This document shows positions 16,203 through 26,348 of a stretch of DNA of 64,000 nt, in pieces. The notes beneath the pieces are model-generated. The model worked only from the letters and a program-made list of their open reading frames with translations. It was not told where the DNA came from and searched no databases. The stretch lies in assembly GCF_009789555.1 (NCBI RefSeq), contig NZ_CP046902.1, positions 2,930,001-2,994,000 on the forward strand, in the 5' to 3' direction. Positions within the stretch are counted from its first letter, which is position 1. Each line of letters starts with the position of its first letter. The stretch comes from Stutzerimonas stutzeri (GTDB lineage Bacteria > Pseudomonadota > Gammaproteobacteria > Pseudomonadales > Pseudomonadaceae). Made by a program: the position numbers and the translations under genes.

Positions 16203-18434
16203 ATGACCAGCCAACCGCCGTCTCTCGAGCGTCACTTGACCGTGCTGCCGCAGGAACCGCCCGAGGCCGAGCTCGACTTGCGCAAGCTCTGGATGAGTGT
16301 CTGGTTGCGCAAGTGGCCGATATTCGCCTTCGCACTGGTCGCAGCGTTGCTTGCCATGCTGGCAACCGCATGGATGACACCGCTCTACCGGGCCGGCGCA
16401 ACCGTGCTGGTCCAGGGCGATGTGGCAAAGCTACTTGCCATCGAGGAGGTGAACCAGAGTGATGCCGCGTACAGCGATTATCTGCAAACCGAGATCGAGC
16501 TGCTCCGGTCACGCGTACTGGCCGAACGGGTGGTTCGCCAGCTCGACCTGGCGAACCACCCTGAGTTCGCGCCCGCGGAGCCGTTGGCGCCGCAGTGGCT
16601 GAGCGCGCTGATGCACCGGATCGGCCAGCTCTCCTGGCTGGGGATGCAACGCCAGCTGCCGATCGAACCCTACGACGAGGGCATGAAGGCGATAAAAAGC
16701 GCGACCGAACGATTGATGGCAGCGACCAGGGTGAATCCTCGTGGCAAAAGCCAGGTGGTCGCCCTGGATGTGTTGTTGGCTGACCCGTACACCGCCATGC
16801 AGGCCGCCAATGCGCTGGTCGATGGCTACATCCGGGGCAAGTTCGAGGCCAACATGGCGACGTCCGCGACGGCCGCGGACTGGATGAACAGTCGCCTCGA
16901 TGAGCTTCGTCAGAAGCTACAGGAGTCTGAGAATCGTCTGCAGGCCTACCGGGAGTCCGAGGGACTGGTGGACGTGCAGGGCATCGCGACGGTGGCGGCG
17001 ACCGAGCTGACGCTGACCAGCGACCGTCTGATCAATGCGCGGCGACAGCGGGCCGAAGCGCAAAGCCAATACCGTCAGGTCGAGATGATGAAACATGCTG
17101 GCATCGACGGCCTGGCCAGCGTCCCTGCCGTGTTGGCCGACCCGGTCATTCAGCAGTTCAAGGCGACGCGGGCGCAAGCCGCCGCAAGAGTAGATGAAGT
17201 CTCCCAGCGATACGGCCCGGGACATCCGGAACTGATCGCGGCGAAAGCTGAATTGGAAGCGGCTACGACGAGCCTGAAGACGCAGCTCAGCCAGGTGGTG
17301 TCGGGCATCGAGCGGAACTACCAACTGACGGTCGCCAACGAGCAATCCCAGCAAAGCCTGTTCGATGCCAACAAGCATCAGATCCAGACCCTTTCCAGCA
17401 AGGAATTCAGGGTGCGGGAACTTGCGCTGGAGGTTGAAGCGAACCGGGCGCTGTACGACACCTTCCTGGTCCGTTTGAAAGAAACGGCCGCGACCGCAGA
17501 CCAGAACAGCGTCAACGTCCAGGTCGTCGATCGAGCGATGCTGCCCGAGGAGCCGGTCAAGCCGAACAGGCCGCTGATCATCGTTGTCACGGCCCTGGCA
17601 GCTTTGTGCTTCGCAGCCGCAGCGGGAGTGGTCAAGGACGTATTGAACGATACCTTCAGCACCACCGAGGCCATCGAGAAGAAACTGAACATTCCCGTAC
17701 TGGGCATCGTGCCCTTGATGCCGAAGGCACAACGTCAGACGCTGGCTCAGTTGTATCTGCACGACCAGGATCGTCTTTTCACCGAGTCCGTCCGCACCAT
17801 CCGAACCAAGCTTGAGATGGCCAACAGCGACCACCACAGCCAGGTGATCGTGGTGACCTCGGCGCTGCCCGGTGACGGAAAGAGCGTGCTGTCGGCCAAC
17901 CTCGCCTACGCGCTTGCCGACATGGGCAGGGTGCTGCTGATCGATGCGGATCTGCGCAGGCCGACACTGGCGAAACGTTTCGCGCTGTCCAAGGATCGTT
18001 TGGGTGTGACCGACGTGGTCGAGGGGCGTGCGGCCCTGGAAGCGTGCATCGCAACGGTCGACGGCGTCGACATGCTGTGCGCCGGCAGTCCCGTGCGCGA
18101 CCCCCTGAGCCTGCTGGCGTCCAGTCAGTTCACCCTGGCACTGGACTCGCTGAAGACTCGCTACGACCGGATCGTGGTGGATTCACCGCCGACCCAGGGC
18201 GTCAGCGATGTCATGGTCCTGGCGGCCGAGGCGGACACGCTGCTGTTCGTCGTGCGCAGCGAGGGCACGCCGATCATCGAAGTGGAGCGGGGCATCACAC
18301 AACTGCAGCAGAACGCCACCCCAGCGGACTGGGTCATTCTCAATCAGGTGGATATACGCAAGGCGCAACGACAAGGCTATCGATACAGCAGTTACTACGA
18401 CTACTACCAGTACGGAGGAACAACGGCCAGTTGA
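16203..18434 (+). CDS. Wzc-type tyrosine autokinase / chain-length regulator
   Basis: 743 residues. A Wzz domain with first membrane segment (about 38-58) leads into a long periplasmic coiled-coil region (about 225-430), a GNVR-type stretch and a second membrane segment (about 460-478). The cytoplasmic BY-kinase has Walker A SALPGDGKSVLSANLA (about 554), Walker A' VLLIDADLRRP and Walker B IVVDSPPTQG. The tail ends in a tyrosine cluster (YRYSSYYDYYQY, seven Tyr), the usual autophosphorylation site. Known role: cycles of phosphorylation control polymer length and export with the Wza-type protein encoded just upstream (46-bp gap). Confidence 0.95.
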   Translation: MTSQPPSLERHLTVLPQEPPEAELDLRKLWMSVWLRKWPIFAFALVAALLAMLATAWMTPLYRAGATVLVQGDVAKLLAIEEVNQSDAAYSDYLQTEIELLRSRVLAERVVRQLDLANHPEFAPAEPLAPQWLSALMHRIGQLSWLGMQRQLPIEPYDEGMKAIKSATERLMAATRVNPRGKSQVVALDVLLADPYTAMQAANALVDGYIRGKFEANMATSATAADWMNSRLDELRQKLQESENRLQAYRESEGLVDVQGIATVAATELTLTSDRLINARRQRAEAQSQYRQVEMMKHAGIDGLASVPAVLADPVIQQFKATRAQAAARVDEVSQRYGPGHPELIAAKAELEAATTSLKTQLSQVVSGIERNYQLTVANEQSQQSLFDANKHQIQTLSSKEFRVRELALEVEANRALYDTFLVRLKETAATADQNSVNVQVVDRAMLPEEPVKPNRPLIIVVTALAALCFAAAAGVVKDVLNDTFSTTEAIEKKLNIPVLGIVPLMPKAQRQTLAQLYLHDQDRLFTESVRTIRTKLEMANSDHHSQVIVVTSALPGDGKSVLSANLAYALADMGRVLLIDADLRRPTLAKRFALSKDRLGVTDVVEGRAALEACIATVDGVDMLCAGSPVRDPLSLLASSQFTLALDSLKTRYDRIVVDSPPTQGVSDVMVLAAEADTLLFVVRSEGTPIIEVERGITQLQQNATPADWVILNQVDIRKAQRQGYRYSSYYDYYQYGGTTAS

Positions 18435-18478
18435 TTGCCGGTCGGGCTCGCGTCGCCGTCCAACGAAAGGGATGACAC

Positions 18479-19804
18479 ATGAAACAATATATTCAGAACT
18501 CCGTTTGGCTGTTGCTGGAGAAGCTCATCAAGCTGGCCGTTGCGTTCGTCCTGATCGGGCTGGTGGCCAAACATCTCGGCCCCGAGGATTTCGGGATTCT
18601 GAGCCTGGGGCTCAGTGTGGCGAGCATCGTCTGGGCAGCGGGCAGCCTCGGGCTCGATCAGATTCTCATCAAGGAATTCACCCAACAGAGGTATTCGGAT
18701 AGCGAACTGCTCAGTACGGCGGTCATCTGCCGGTTTACCGCCAGCGCCGTGCTCGTGATTCCCTGTGTCGTCGGGCTGTACCTGACCGATGCGCTCTCCG
18801 TCGCGCACAAGCTGGGGTACGCGATCACGATCTGCTCGGTGCTTTTCTACAACTTCAACAGCTATCAGGCGCTCTATCAGGCCAAATCCCAGTCATCGCA
18901 TGTTGCCTACGTCGGGCTTTCCAGCCTGTGCCTCTCATCGATCGTCAAGATCGTGCTGTTATGGATCGACGCCGGGTTGATCCTGTTTGCCCTGAGTGCG
19001 GTATTCGACATCGCGATCAATTTGTTGCTGTACGCCTATTACCAGATGAACAAGCCGGTGCGGGTGAGCATCGCGTCGTTCAATTACGGCCTGGTAGGGG
19101 AGCTTTGGCGGCCCGCGGCCCCGATGCTGCTGTGTTCACTGATGATCGTGATCTACACCCGAATCGATCAGGTCATGATCGCTTTTCTTATCGGCGTCGA
19201 TCAGGCCGGCGTCTACAGCGTCGCCATCCGGGTAGTGGAGGCTTATGCCGTCATACCGATCCTGATCGCAACGGCATTCTTTCCTTTCATTTGCAGCAAA
19301 CCGGATGCGAGGAATATCCGTACCTACTTCGATATCGTCACGTTTTCATCGATTGCCGCGGGCTTGGCCATCTGGCTCGCCGCCTATGCGGCCATTCCAT
19401 ACCTGTTCGGCCCAGCGTACAGCCAGGCGCTGGATATATTGGGCATCGCGATGCTTGCCGGCGTGTTTTCGGTGGTCGGATTTGCCTGTACCAACTATCT
19501 GGTGGCCGTTGGCCTTGGCCACCTGCGTCCTCTGCGACTGGCGCTCGGGCTGCTGCTCAATATCGTGCTGAACCTGGTGCTCATTCCGCGATTCGGCTTA
19601 TGGGGCGCGGCCGTCGCAACGCTGATCAGCCAGATCTTCGCGTCCTGGATCGGTAACGTACTGAGTCCGAAAACCATGGACTGCCTGAAGATGCAGAGCC
19701 GCGCGCTATTCACCCTGGGCATCCCGGGAACCAGCAGGGTGCTGCGTGACTTGTGGAGGGAGCGATCGGCGACCCCTCGACCAATCGAGTCAGGAGAGTT
19801 CTGA
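18479..19804 (+). CDS. Polysaccharide flippase (Wzx, MOP/PST family)
   Basis: 441 residues with about 12 membrane segments. The N-terminus NSVWLLLEKLIKLAVAFVLI and the LGPEDFGILSLGLSVASIVW stretch are the classic opening of polysaccharide biosynthesis flippases. The second half has a repeated bundle (SLMIVIYTRIDQVMIAFLIG). Inferred role: flips undecaprenyl-linked repeat units across the inner membrane. Its stop shares one base with the next start (TGATG at 19802-19806), so it is in the same operon. Confidence 0.92.
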   Translation: MKQYIQNSVWLLLEKLIKLAVAFVLIGLVAKHLGPEDFGILSLGLSVASIVWAAGSLGLDQILIKEFTQQRYSDSELLSTAVICRFTASAVLVIPCVVGLYLTDALSVAHKLGYAITICSVLFYNFNSYQALYQAKSQSSHVAYVGLSSLCLSSIVKIVLLWIDAGLILFALSAVFDIAINLLLYAYYQMNKPVRVSIASFNYGLVGELWRPAAPMLLCSLMIVIYTRIDQVMIAFLIGVDQAGVYSVAIRVVEAYAVIPILIATAFFPFICSKPDARNIRTYFDIVTFSSIAAGLAIWLAAYAAIPYLFGPAYSQALDILGIAMLAGVFSVVGFACTNYLVAVGLGHLRPLRLALGLLLNIVLNLVLIPRFGLWGAAVATLISQIFASWIGNVLSPKTMDCLKMQSRALFTLGIPGTSRVLRDLWRERSATPRPIESGEF

Positions 19805-20742
19805 TGCCTGAAGTTTCGATCATCATCCCGACCTACAACAGCGCCGCCTTCATCATGGATGCGGTCGCCTCAGTGAGGCGGGCCGTCGACGGGCTGAGCC
19901 ATGAGATCATTCTGGTCGACGATCTGTCGCCCGACGTGCACATCCTGCGGGCCGTTACCGCGCGGGTACCGCACCTGCGAATCATAGAGAAGGCCGCAAA
20001 GAGCAATGCCGCGGAATCCCGGAATCTGGGCATCGCCGCATCTACCGGCGACTACATCTTTCTGCTCGACAGTGACGACGCATTTCTGCCTGAACACATA
20101 GCGCGACGCGTCGCGCTGCATGTACGCAGCGGTTGCGGCATCCTGTTCGGCCGCTATCGGGCGCGCAATGCGTACCGGACCTTCGACGTCCGGTTGCCGC
20201 TCTATCAGGGCGACATGCACCAGTACCTGTTCTGCCTGGACGGCGATGTTCGAAGCTCGACGATCAGCCTCTGCCGATCCCGCTACAGGGGCACGACATT
20301 CGATGGGTTGCAGGCCAAGCACCAGGACTGGGGTTTCGCGCTTCGCGCCGCCCGCAATGGCGAGACCCTGGGATTCGACGATGGCTACGGCGCGGTCATT
20401 GATTCGTCGGTGAACGGCGGGCGCATGAGCAACGTGCTGAATATTCCGGCCAGCCAGTATTTTCTCAATAGCTACATCAGCGAGCCGAGGCACCGGCGCG
20501 GCTTTGCCATGAACCATCTTCGGGTGGTGTTGAAGAACAATGACAAGGTAGCGACCGCCTTTGTCCATAGGGTCCTGATCGATTCGCTGCGCGATGCATC
20601 CCTGCTGGAACGCCTCGGCTACGCGCCGGCCGTACTGCTGACGAGCCCGAACCTGGCGCTGCCGGCGCGGCTGGCCATGCGAATGCTGGCAGCGGCACGC
20701 GCGTTCAGCATCAAGGGTTATCGCAAGATCATTCCCTCCTGA
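19804..20742 (+). CDS. Glycosyltransferase family 2
   Basis: 312 residues from ATG 19804, which overlaps the flippase stop by one base. It has the GT-A fold opening PEVSIIIPTYNSAAFIMDAV, the DDLSPD stretch and a DxD metal/nucleotide-sugar motif in LLDSDDAF (about residue 88). The later part is less conserved and ends in a basic tail. It probably adds one sugar to the lipid-linked repeat unit on the cytoplasmic side; donor and acceptor cannot be told. Its stop overlaps the next start (TGATG). Confidence 0.9.
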   Translation: MPEVSIIIPTYNSAAFIMDAVASVRRAVDGLSHEIILVDDLSPDVHILRAVTARVPHLRIIEKAAKSNAAESRNLGIAASTGDYIFLLDSDDAFLPEHIARRVALHVRSGCGILFGRYRARNAYRTFDVRLPLYQGDMHQYLFCLDGDVRSSTISLCRSRYRGTTFDGLQAKHQDWGFALRAARNGETLGFDDGYGAVIDSSVNGGRMSNVLNIPASQYFLNSYISEPRHRRGFAMNHLRVVLKNNDKVATAFVHRVLIDSLRDASLLERLGYAPAVLLTSPNLALPARLAMRMLAAARAFSIKGYRKIIPS

Positions 20743-22004
20743 TGCGGGGAGCCGGCATGCCCATTCCAATCATCATCGCGACGGTCTTGCGCCAAACAGG
20801 TGAAACCGGCGTACATACCCACTACCGGACCTTGTCGAAGTGGTTCGAATCCGGTGGCCGGACGCCACCGATGGTGGTGACGCCGTACGATCGGAACAAA
20901 TGGCTGGTCTACCCGGTATTCGCGGTGCGCCGACTGATCGCACCGCTCAATGCAAGCCTCGGTCTGTGGTGGTATCGCCACTGGCATCAGCGGTGCCTGT
21001 ATCTGAACCTGAAAGCCACGCTCGCCGATGGCCGGGCGTGTGTCGTCTATGCTCAATGTCCCATGTCGGCCGAGGCGGCACTCACCGCGCGTGCATCACC
21101 GGCCCAGCGTGTGGTGATGATCGCCCACTTCAACCTGTCGGAAGCGGATGAATGGGCAGGCAAGGGCGTCATAGCGCCGGACGGCAAGCTGTTCGACCAG
21201 ATCCGAGCATACGAAGCCCGAGTGATTCCACGCCTGGATCGGTTGGTGTTCGTATCGGCCTTTATGCGGCGAAAGCTCTATGAACGCATTCGCGAAGCGC
21301 AGGCGGTAGACGCAAGAGTCATCCCGAACTTCATTTCCGCGCCCGTGCCTACGGCTGATCGACCCGCCCTGATGGGTGATCTGATCTGCGTCGGGACCCT
21401 GGAGCGACGAAAGAACCAGCGATACGCGCTGGAAATCGCGGCGGCCGTTTGCCAGGCGGGTTATCCGTTGCGCCTGACGTTCGTGGGTGGCGGTCCGGAC
21501 CGGCCCGCGCTCGAGAAGGCCGCGCGAACCCTCGGCATCGAGGCGCATGTGCTGTTCACCGGTCACGTGGATGACGTGGCTGGCCTGATGGCGAGCCACC
21601 GCGCCTGCCTGCATGTTTCACGAATGGAAAGCTTCGGCATCGTCCTGATCGAAGCGATGGCGCTTGGGCTGCCGGTGTTTGCAAGCCGGGTCGGCGGGGT
21701 GCCGGAGGTGTTCGATGACGGGGCGGAGGGTCGTTTCATCCCGCTCGACAACGCGAGCACCGCGGCGCAGCTCATTCTCGACTGGCTCACCCGACCCGAT
21801 GCGCTGCAACGCGCCGGCGTCCGGGCCAGGGCCCGTTTCGTGGCTCGCTTCGAGACCGGTAAGGTCGCCCATGATCTGGTCGGTTTTTTAACTGCGCCCG
21901 CCACGCAGTCGACACGCGCCGTTCATTCGCCGAGCAGCGCGCCGGGCATGAATGGCGAGGCTCATCGGATCTCCCATGCGAGGCGTTCGGATGCTGTCGA
22001 ATAA
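20742..22004 (+). CDS. Glycosyltransferase family 4
   Basis: 420 residues with the two-lobed GT-B fold. The C-terminal lobe shows CVGTLERRKNQRYALEIAAA, TFVGGGPDRPALEKAA, HVLFTGHVDD and the ExxxE region SRMESFGIVLIEAMALGLPV, all GT4 hallmarks. The start is either ATG 20742 (overlapping the previous stop) or ATG 20757 five codons on. Probably one of the retaining transferases building the repeat unit. The C-terminal 35 residues are Ser/Ala/His-rich and unlike the family. The following gene starts inside this one. Confidence 0.92.
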   Translation: MRGAGMPIPIIIATVLRQTGETGVHTHYRTLSKWFESGGRTPPMVVTPYDRNKWLVYPVFAVRRLIAPLNASLGLWWYRHWHQRCLYLNLKATLADGRACVVYAQCPMSAEAALTARASPAQRVVMIAHFNLSEADEWAGKGVIAPDGKLFDQIRAYEARVIPRLDRLVFVSAFMRRKLYERIREAQAVDARVIPNFISAPVPTADRPALMGDLICVGTLERRKNQRYALEIAAAVCQAGYPLRLTFVGGGPDRPALEKAARTLGIEAHVLFTGHVDDVAGLMASHRACLHVSRMESFGIVLIEAMALGLPVFASRVGGVPEVFDDGAEGRFIPLDNASTAAQLILDWLTRPDALQRAGVRARARFVARFETGKVAHDLVGFLTAPATQSTRAVHSPSSAPGMNGEAHRISHARRSDAVE

Positions 22005-23259
22005 TCTAAGACCCAGCAGCATCATCGTGTTCCCGGCGTTCTGCCTGGCAAGCGCCATCGTCGCGTCCGCGGCGCTCACCCATCTGCTTGGCATTGTCGG
22101 CTTCACCGCGATGCCCTACGTACGGCTGGTGGTTGTCGCCGCCGCCATGCTTTTCGTCGCCGTGTTTCTGTTGCAGACACGGCTGAAGCCCACGCTGGCG
22201 AGCGGGAACCTCTGGCGCGCGGTGCTGGCATTGCAAGGGTTGGGACTGGTGTATCTGGTGCTGGGGTTGCTCAGGCAGAACAGCCATTTCTACCTGGTGA
22301 CGGACCTCGCCTACCTGGCGATGTTTTTCCTGACGTTCCTGCTGGGCGCCTGGTGCTATCGGATCGGCAGGTTGCAGTTTTCCTACGCCACCATGCTGCG
22401 GGTGGTATTGACGTTGGTGGGCCTCACCTCGGTGTGCTGGGTCTTCGACCTGCAAGTCGGAACGCCGCCAGAACTGCTGATTCTCTGGGGCTGCGCACTG
22501 GTCATCGCGCTGGCCTATAAGCGCTACGTTCATGCATGCCTCCTGCTGTTGGCCGTGGTTCCGCAGATTGCCGGCCTCAACAGGGCCTTGCTGCTCGCTA
22601 TCGTGGGCGGGCTGATGATCTATTTCTTCAGCTCTGCATGGGTGAAAAAGATTCGGCTTGTCTGCGTGCTGACGGTTTTTCTGGTGGTCCTGACCCTGGC
22701 GCTCGATGGGCTCGGAATACTCCAGGGCAGCAGCTTCGAACGCCGCATCGATGAAACGCTCACGCTATTGTCGGCGGAAGAGGGCGGCGACATGCCAGTA
22801 CCGCTTCAGCAGCGCTTATACGAAGGGGCGCTCGTCAGCCAGGACATTCAGCAATCCATGCTGCCGGTATCGCTACTGTTCGGAATGGGCGCCGGATACA
22901 CCCTGGACATGACGCAGAGTTCCGATTCATCGGTGGTCGATAGCCAATTACTGGGGGGGCAACATACCCACAACATCCATTTGCTGAGTTATGCGCTGCT
23001 GGCACGGTTCGGCTTGCTGGGCGCTGCCTGTTTCATATTTATCTTCCTGACCTGCGCGCGGCGATCCTACGTGCTGTTCAAGCGGATACCGACCGACAAA
23101 AGCACAGTGGAACTGCTCGCCAATCTTTTCGTGGTACTGCTGTTCCTGTTTTCAATCCCGGCGTCGTCGTTTCTATTTTCAAGCATGCTGCTGGGTTACT
23201 TCTGCGGTATCGCGAACGAGGCAAGGCTGACAGGGGCCCGGAGTCGACTCTTGTGTTGA
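21991..23259 (+). CDS. O-antigen ligase/polymerase-like membrane protein (Wzy candidate)
   Basis: About 422 residues from ATG 21991, favoured because GAGG lies 7 nt upstream; ATGs at 21952 and 21976 are also in frame. It has ten or more hydrophobic segments and a large loop (about residues 230-330), as in Wzy/O-antigen ligase proteins, including a conserved-looking QLLGGQHTHNIHLLSYALLA region with the H-x-H-N pattern. Position after the flippase and transferases supports the repeat-unit polymerase. Such proteins are poorly conserved, so the call rests on topology and context. Confidence 0.82.
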   Translation: MLSNNLRPSSIIVFPAFCLASAIVASAALTHLLGIVGFTAMPYVRLVVVAAAMLFVAVFLLQTRLKPTLASGNLWRAVLALQGLGLVYLVLGLLRQNSHFYLVTDLAYLAMFFLTFLLGAWCYRIGRLQFSYATMLRVVLTLVGLTSVCWVFDLQVGTPPELLILWGCALVIALAYKRYVHACLLLLAVVPQIAGLNRALLLAIVGGLMIYFFSSAWVKKIRLVCVLTVFLVVLTLALDGLGILQGSSFERRIDETLTLLSAEEGGDMPVPLQQRLYEGALVSQDIQQSMLPVSLLFGMGAGYTLDMTQSSDSSVVDSQLLGGQHTHNIHLLSYALLARFGLLGAACFIFIFLTCARRSYVLFKRIPTDKSTVELLANLFVVLLFLFSIPASSFLFSSMLLGYFCGIANEARLTGARSRLLC

Positions 23260-23287
23260 CGCCAGGGCGCATTGAAGAGGACTCCAT

Positions 23288-24556
23288 GTGAAAGTATTGC
23301 TCGTAACCTCGTACCGCTCGAAAGGAGGGGCGCCGCGCGCGGCATCCCGGCTCGCAAATGCCCTGGCCGGGGCGGGTGCCGAGGTCGAGTATGTGACCAT
23401 CTATCCCGCCCGAATGACGGTCCGGCAGAAAATGCGATATCTGGCTCGGGTTGCCTATGACCGTGTCCCGGCGTTGGTCGCCGCCCGAAAAAGGATCATG
23501 TTTTCCTCAGGTGCCTGGCCCAATGACAACCTGGTCGAGTCGATCAATGCCTCCGATGCCGACCTGGTCCATCTCCATTGGATAAATGGCGGCGGCATGT
23601 CGGTCGATGATCTCAAACGGATCAACAAACCGATTGTCTGGACGCTGCATGACATGTGGGCGTTTACCGGCGGCTGCCATTACGACGGTGGCTGCGACGG
23701 CTTCAGCTCAGGGTGCGGCCGTTGCCCGTTACTGAAGTCCAGCAACCCTGGAGATCTGAGCGCTGTCGGGGCCCAGCGCAAGACCGCCGCCTATCATCAG
23801 GTCGCGAACCTGACGATTATCGGACTCAGTCAGTGGATGGTCGATTGCGCTGCGCGTTCATCGGCCATGCAAGGGCTGACCATCAGGCGACTGCCCAATC
23901 CGATCGATGTGAACGTGTTTCGACCCGAGAGTCCTTCGCTCGCCCGGGAGCGGCTTGGCATTTCGCCGTCTACACGTCTCGTCGCGTTTGGCGCGGTAGC
24001 GGCAGTGGGCGACGACCGTAAGGGATTTCGAGAGTTGATTACGGCGCTGAGCGTGTTGAAGGAGAAAGGCTCTTCGAATATCGAGCTGGCGGTTTTTGGC
24101 GGCTCGGGTTCCCAACACATGCTCGACACGCCGTACAGGACCCATTACTTCGGACACATAGCCGGCGACGAGCAATTACGTGACGTCTACAGCGCCGCCG
24201 ATGTCATGGTGGTGCCCTCCTTGCAAGAGGCATTCGGACAAACCGCCACCGAAGCCATGGCGTGTGGAACGCCGGTCGTCGCATTCGGCGCCACGGGCCT
24301 GCTGGACATTGTCGATCACAAGGTCAATGGCTACCTGGCGAGCGCCTTCGATGTTTCAAGCCTGGCCGAAGGGATCGGCTGGGTCCTCGATGCCAACAAT
24401 CGGGAACCATTACGAAACAGGGCCCGCGCCAAGGTGGTCGAGCATTTCGCGAACGAAAGGGTCGCTGCCAAGTACCTGGCGCTTTACCAAAGCTGTGTCG
24501 CTCAGTCCGTTTCAAGTCCCGCCACCGCAACGACCAGTCCATTGCTGACGCGTTGA
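23288..24556 (+). CDS. Glycosyltransferase family 4
   Basis: 422 residues. The N-terminal lobe has SYRSKGGAPRAASRLANAL, HLHWINGGGMS and TLHDMWAFTGGCHYDGGC with a following CGRCPLL; this cysteine-containing stretch is typical of a GT4 subgroup found in colanic-acid/EPS clusters. The C-terminal lobe has RLPNPIDVNVFRPES, FGAVAAVGDDRKGF and the acceptor ExxxE region VVPSLQEAFGQTATEAMACG. It is transcribed with the preceding polymerase gene after a 28-bp gap. Sugar specificity is unknown. Confidence 0.92.
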   Translation: MKVLLVTSYRSKGGAPRAASRLANALAGAGAEVEYVTIYPARMTVRQKMRYLARVAYDRVPALVAARKRIMFSSGAWPNDNLVESINASDADLVHLHWINGGGMSVDDLKRINKPIVWTLHDMWAFTGGCHYDGGCDGFSSGCGRCPLLKSSNPGDLSAVGAQRKTAAYHQVANLTIIGLSQWMVDCAARSSAMQGLTIRRLPNPIDVNVFRPESPSLARERLGISPSTRLVAFGAVAAVGDDRKGFRELITALSVLKEKGSSNIELAVFGGSGSQHMLDTPYRTHYFGHIAGDEQLRDVYSAADVMVVPSLQEAFGQTATEAMACGTPVVAFGATGLLDIVDHKVNGYLASAFDVSSLAEGIGWVLDANNREPLRNRARAKVVEHFANERVAAKYLALYQSCVAQSVSSPATATTSPLLTR

Positions 24557-24965
24557 AGCACGGGCAGACCGGATGTGGGCGATATAACAATCATTAACGC
24601 TCCATAACTGCCTGTGCGTTCCGTTTTGCGCAGGCGGGGTAACTGTGCCCGGCTGCTATCCCATGCATCCGGCCTTATAGCCGAAAAACAATAACGAAGT
24701 TCTTCATCCAGGCCAGGCCTGCGCGCCGGCTAATTTCAAATCCCACAACAAACACAACAACGATGTGCGAACGATAGTTCCCGCGCAGGGACTCGTTCGG
24801 CCGCGCTCAGCCTGTTTCTATTAATTCCGCAGTTATTAATTTTATTGCGCTCGATCGGCTGCCCCTCAGGAAGGAGGTGATACGTCATTTCAATTAGCTG
24901 AACTCGATTCGGATATTTGCAACCGGCATCAACTATCAAATCCGCAGGGTGTATCGGAGGGGCAG
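24557..24965. promoter_or_regulatory. Intergenic region inside the polysaccharide cluster
   Basis: 409 bp without a gene, A/T-rich in its second half. An 8-bp stem (24610-24617 with 24628-24635, one G-U pair) could end or attenuate the upstream transcript; no T-tract follows. A perfect extended Shine-Dalgarno AAGGAGGTGAT sits at 24871-24881 but no standard start codon with a usable frame follows. The true start of the next gene at 24966 has its own site (GGAGGGGCAG). A secondary promoter for the last two genes is plausible. Confidence 0.4.
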
Positions 24966-26348
24966 ATGAAATATCTTTTATATGGCATAAACTACAGTCC
25001 TGAACTGACCGGAATCGGTAAATACAGCGGGGAAATGGCTGAGTGGCTTGCCAAGCACGGACACGAGGTACGGGTGGTAACCGCCCATCCTTATTATCCC
25101 GACTGGAAGATATTCCCAGGCCATTCCCATTGGCGCTATGCCAGAACCCGGGAGGAGGGCGTGACAGTTATCCGTTGTCCACTGTATGTTCCCGCGAAAC
25201 CGACTGCACTCAAGCGGCTGTTTCACCTGGCAAGTTTTTCCGTTACTTCAACCTTCGCACTTTTTGCCAATATCGGGTGGCGCCCCGACAAAGTCGTCCT
25301 GATCGTGCCGACCATGTTCTGCGCCGCACAGACAATACTTTACGCCAAGCTCACGCGCGCCAATTCCGTGCTGCATATCCAGGACTTCGAACTGGATGCC
25401 ATGTTCGGCCTGGGCATGTGCAGCCGCCAGCGAGCGCGACGTCTCGCTTATAGAGTCGAGGCTTGGGCGCTGAATGCATTCGATCAGATTTCCACCATAT
25501 CGGGCGGTATGATCGAGCGAGCACGTAATAAGGGCGTGCAAGAGCAGAGGCTCAGCTTGTTCCCCAACTGGTCCGAAGTCCGGCGATTTCACGGCGTGGC
25601 AAGATCGGCAGGGCTGTTGAGCCGGCTCGGCGTGGACCCTGGGAAGAAAGTGCTGATGTACTCAGGCAATATCGGCGAAAAACAGGGGCTGGGCTCGGTC
25701 ATCGACGCGGCTGAATTGCTCGCCGCCCGAACCGATCTGATGTTCGTCATCGTCGGTGAAGGAGCAGGCAAGAGCCGGCTGGAAGAGAGCGTCAAGCTCA
25801 AGGGCCTGAAGAACGTGGTATTTGCGCCGCTGCAGTCGTACGAAGATTTGCCAGCGCTGCTGGCATCGGCTGATTGTCACCTCGTGATCCAGCGCCGTGG
25901 CGCAGCCGATTCCGTGCTGCCATCCAAGCTCACCAATATTCTGGCCGTGGGCGGCAATGCGGTCATCACCGCCGATCCTGGCACGAGCCTCGGCGTGTTA
26001 TGCAAGGAACATCCGGGCATCGCTGCGCTCGTTGAGCCCGAATGCACGCATGCGTTGATCGCAGGTATCGAAAAATGCCTGTCCATGAGCGTGCCCAACC
26101 GAGTCGCCATGACCTATGCGCGGGAATACCTGGACAAGGACCGTATCCTTGCTCGCTTCGTGGCCGGCCCCGTCACACAACCCGTCACCGATCAGGTTGT
26201 GCCCGATATGCCCCCGCTGTTGCGGCCGTTCATGAAAATCAGGCCAGTGGCAGGCGACTCACCGACAAAACCCTTGATCATCACAGGCGCGACGGTCACA
26301 AAACACAGCGTCCTACCCGCGTGGCTTACCTCAGCCGTGCGTAAATAG
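24966..26348 (+). CDS. wcaI: WcaI-like glycosyltransferase (GT4)
   Basis: 460 residues. The opening LLYGINYSPELTGIGKYSGE, then TAHPYYPDWK, RCPLYVPAKPTALKRL, LHIQDFELDAMFGLG, LFPNWSEVRRF, YSGNIGEKQGLGSVIDAAE and VIQRRGAADSVLPSKLTN all track colanic-acid WcaI of E. coli as I recall it. E. coli WcaI is about 407 residues; here there is a roughly 50-residue Pro/Thr-rich C-terminal extension. Known role of the family: transfers a sugar (proposed fucose) onto the lipid-linked colanic acid intermediate. In this cluster the actual sugar may differ. The symbol denotes family, not proven function. Confidence 0.85.
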   Translation: MKYLLYGINYSPELTGIGKYSGEMAEWLAKHGHEVRVVTAHPYYPDWKIFPGHSHWRYARTREEGVTVIRCPLYVPAKPTALKRLFHLASFSVTSTFALFANIGWRPDKVVLIVPTMFCAAQTILYAKLTRANSVLHIQDFELDAMFGLGMCSRQRARRLAYRVEAWALNAFDQISTISGGMIERARNKGVQEQRLSLFPNWSEVRRFHGVARSAGLLSRLGVDPGKKVLMYSGNIGEKQGLGSVIDAAELLAARTDLMFVIVGEGAGKSRLEESVKLKGLKNVVFAPLQSYEDLPALLASADCHLVIQRRGAADSVLPSKLTNILAVGGNAVITADPGTSLGVLCKEHPGIAALVEPECTHALIAGIEKCLSMSVPNRVAMTYAREYLDKDRILARFVAGPVTQPVTDQVVPDMPPLLRPFMKIRPVAGDSPTKPLIITGATVTKHSVLPAWLTSAVRK

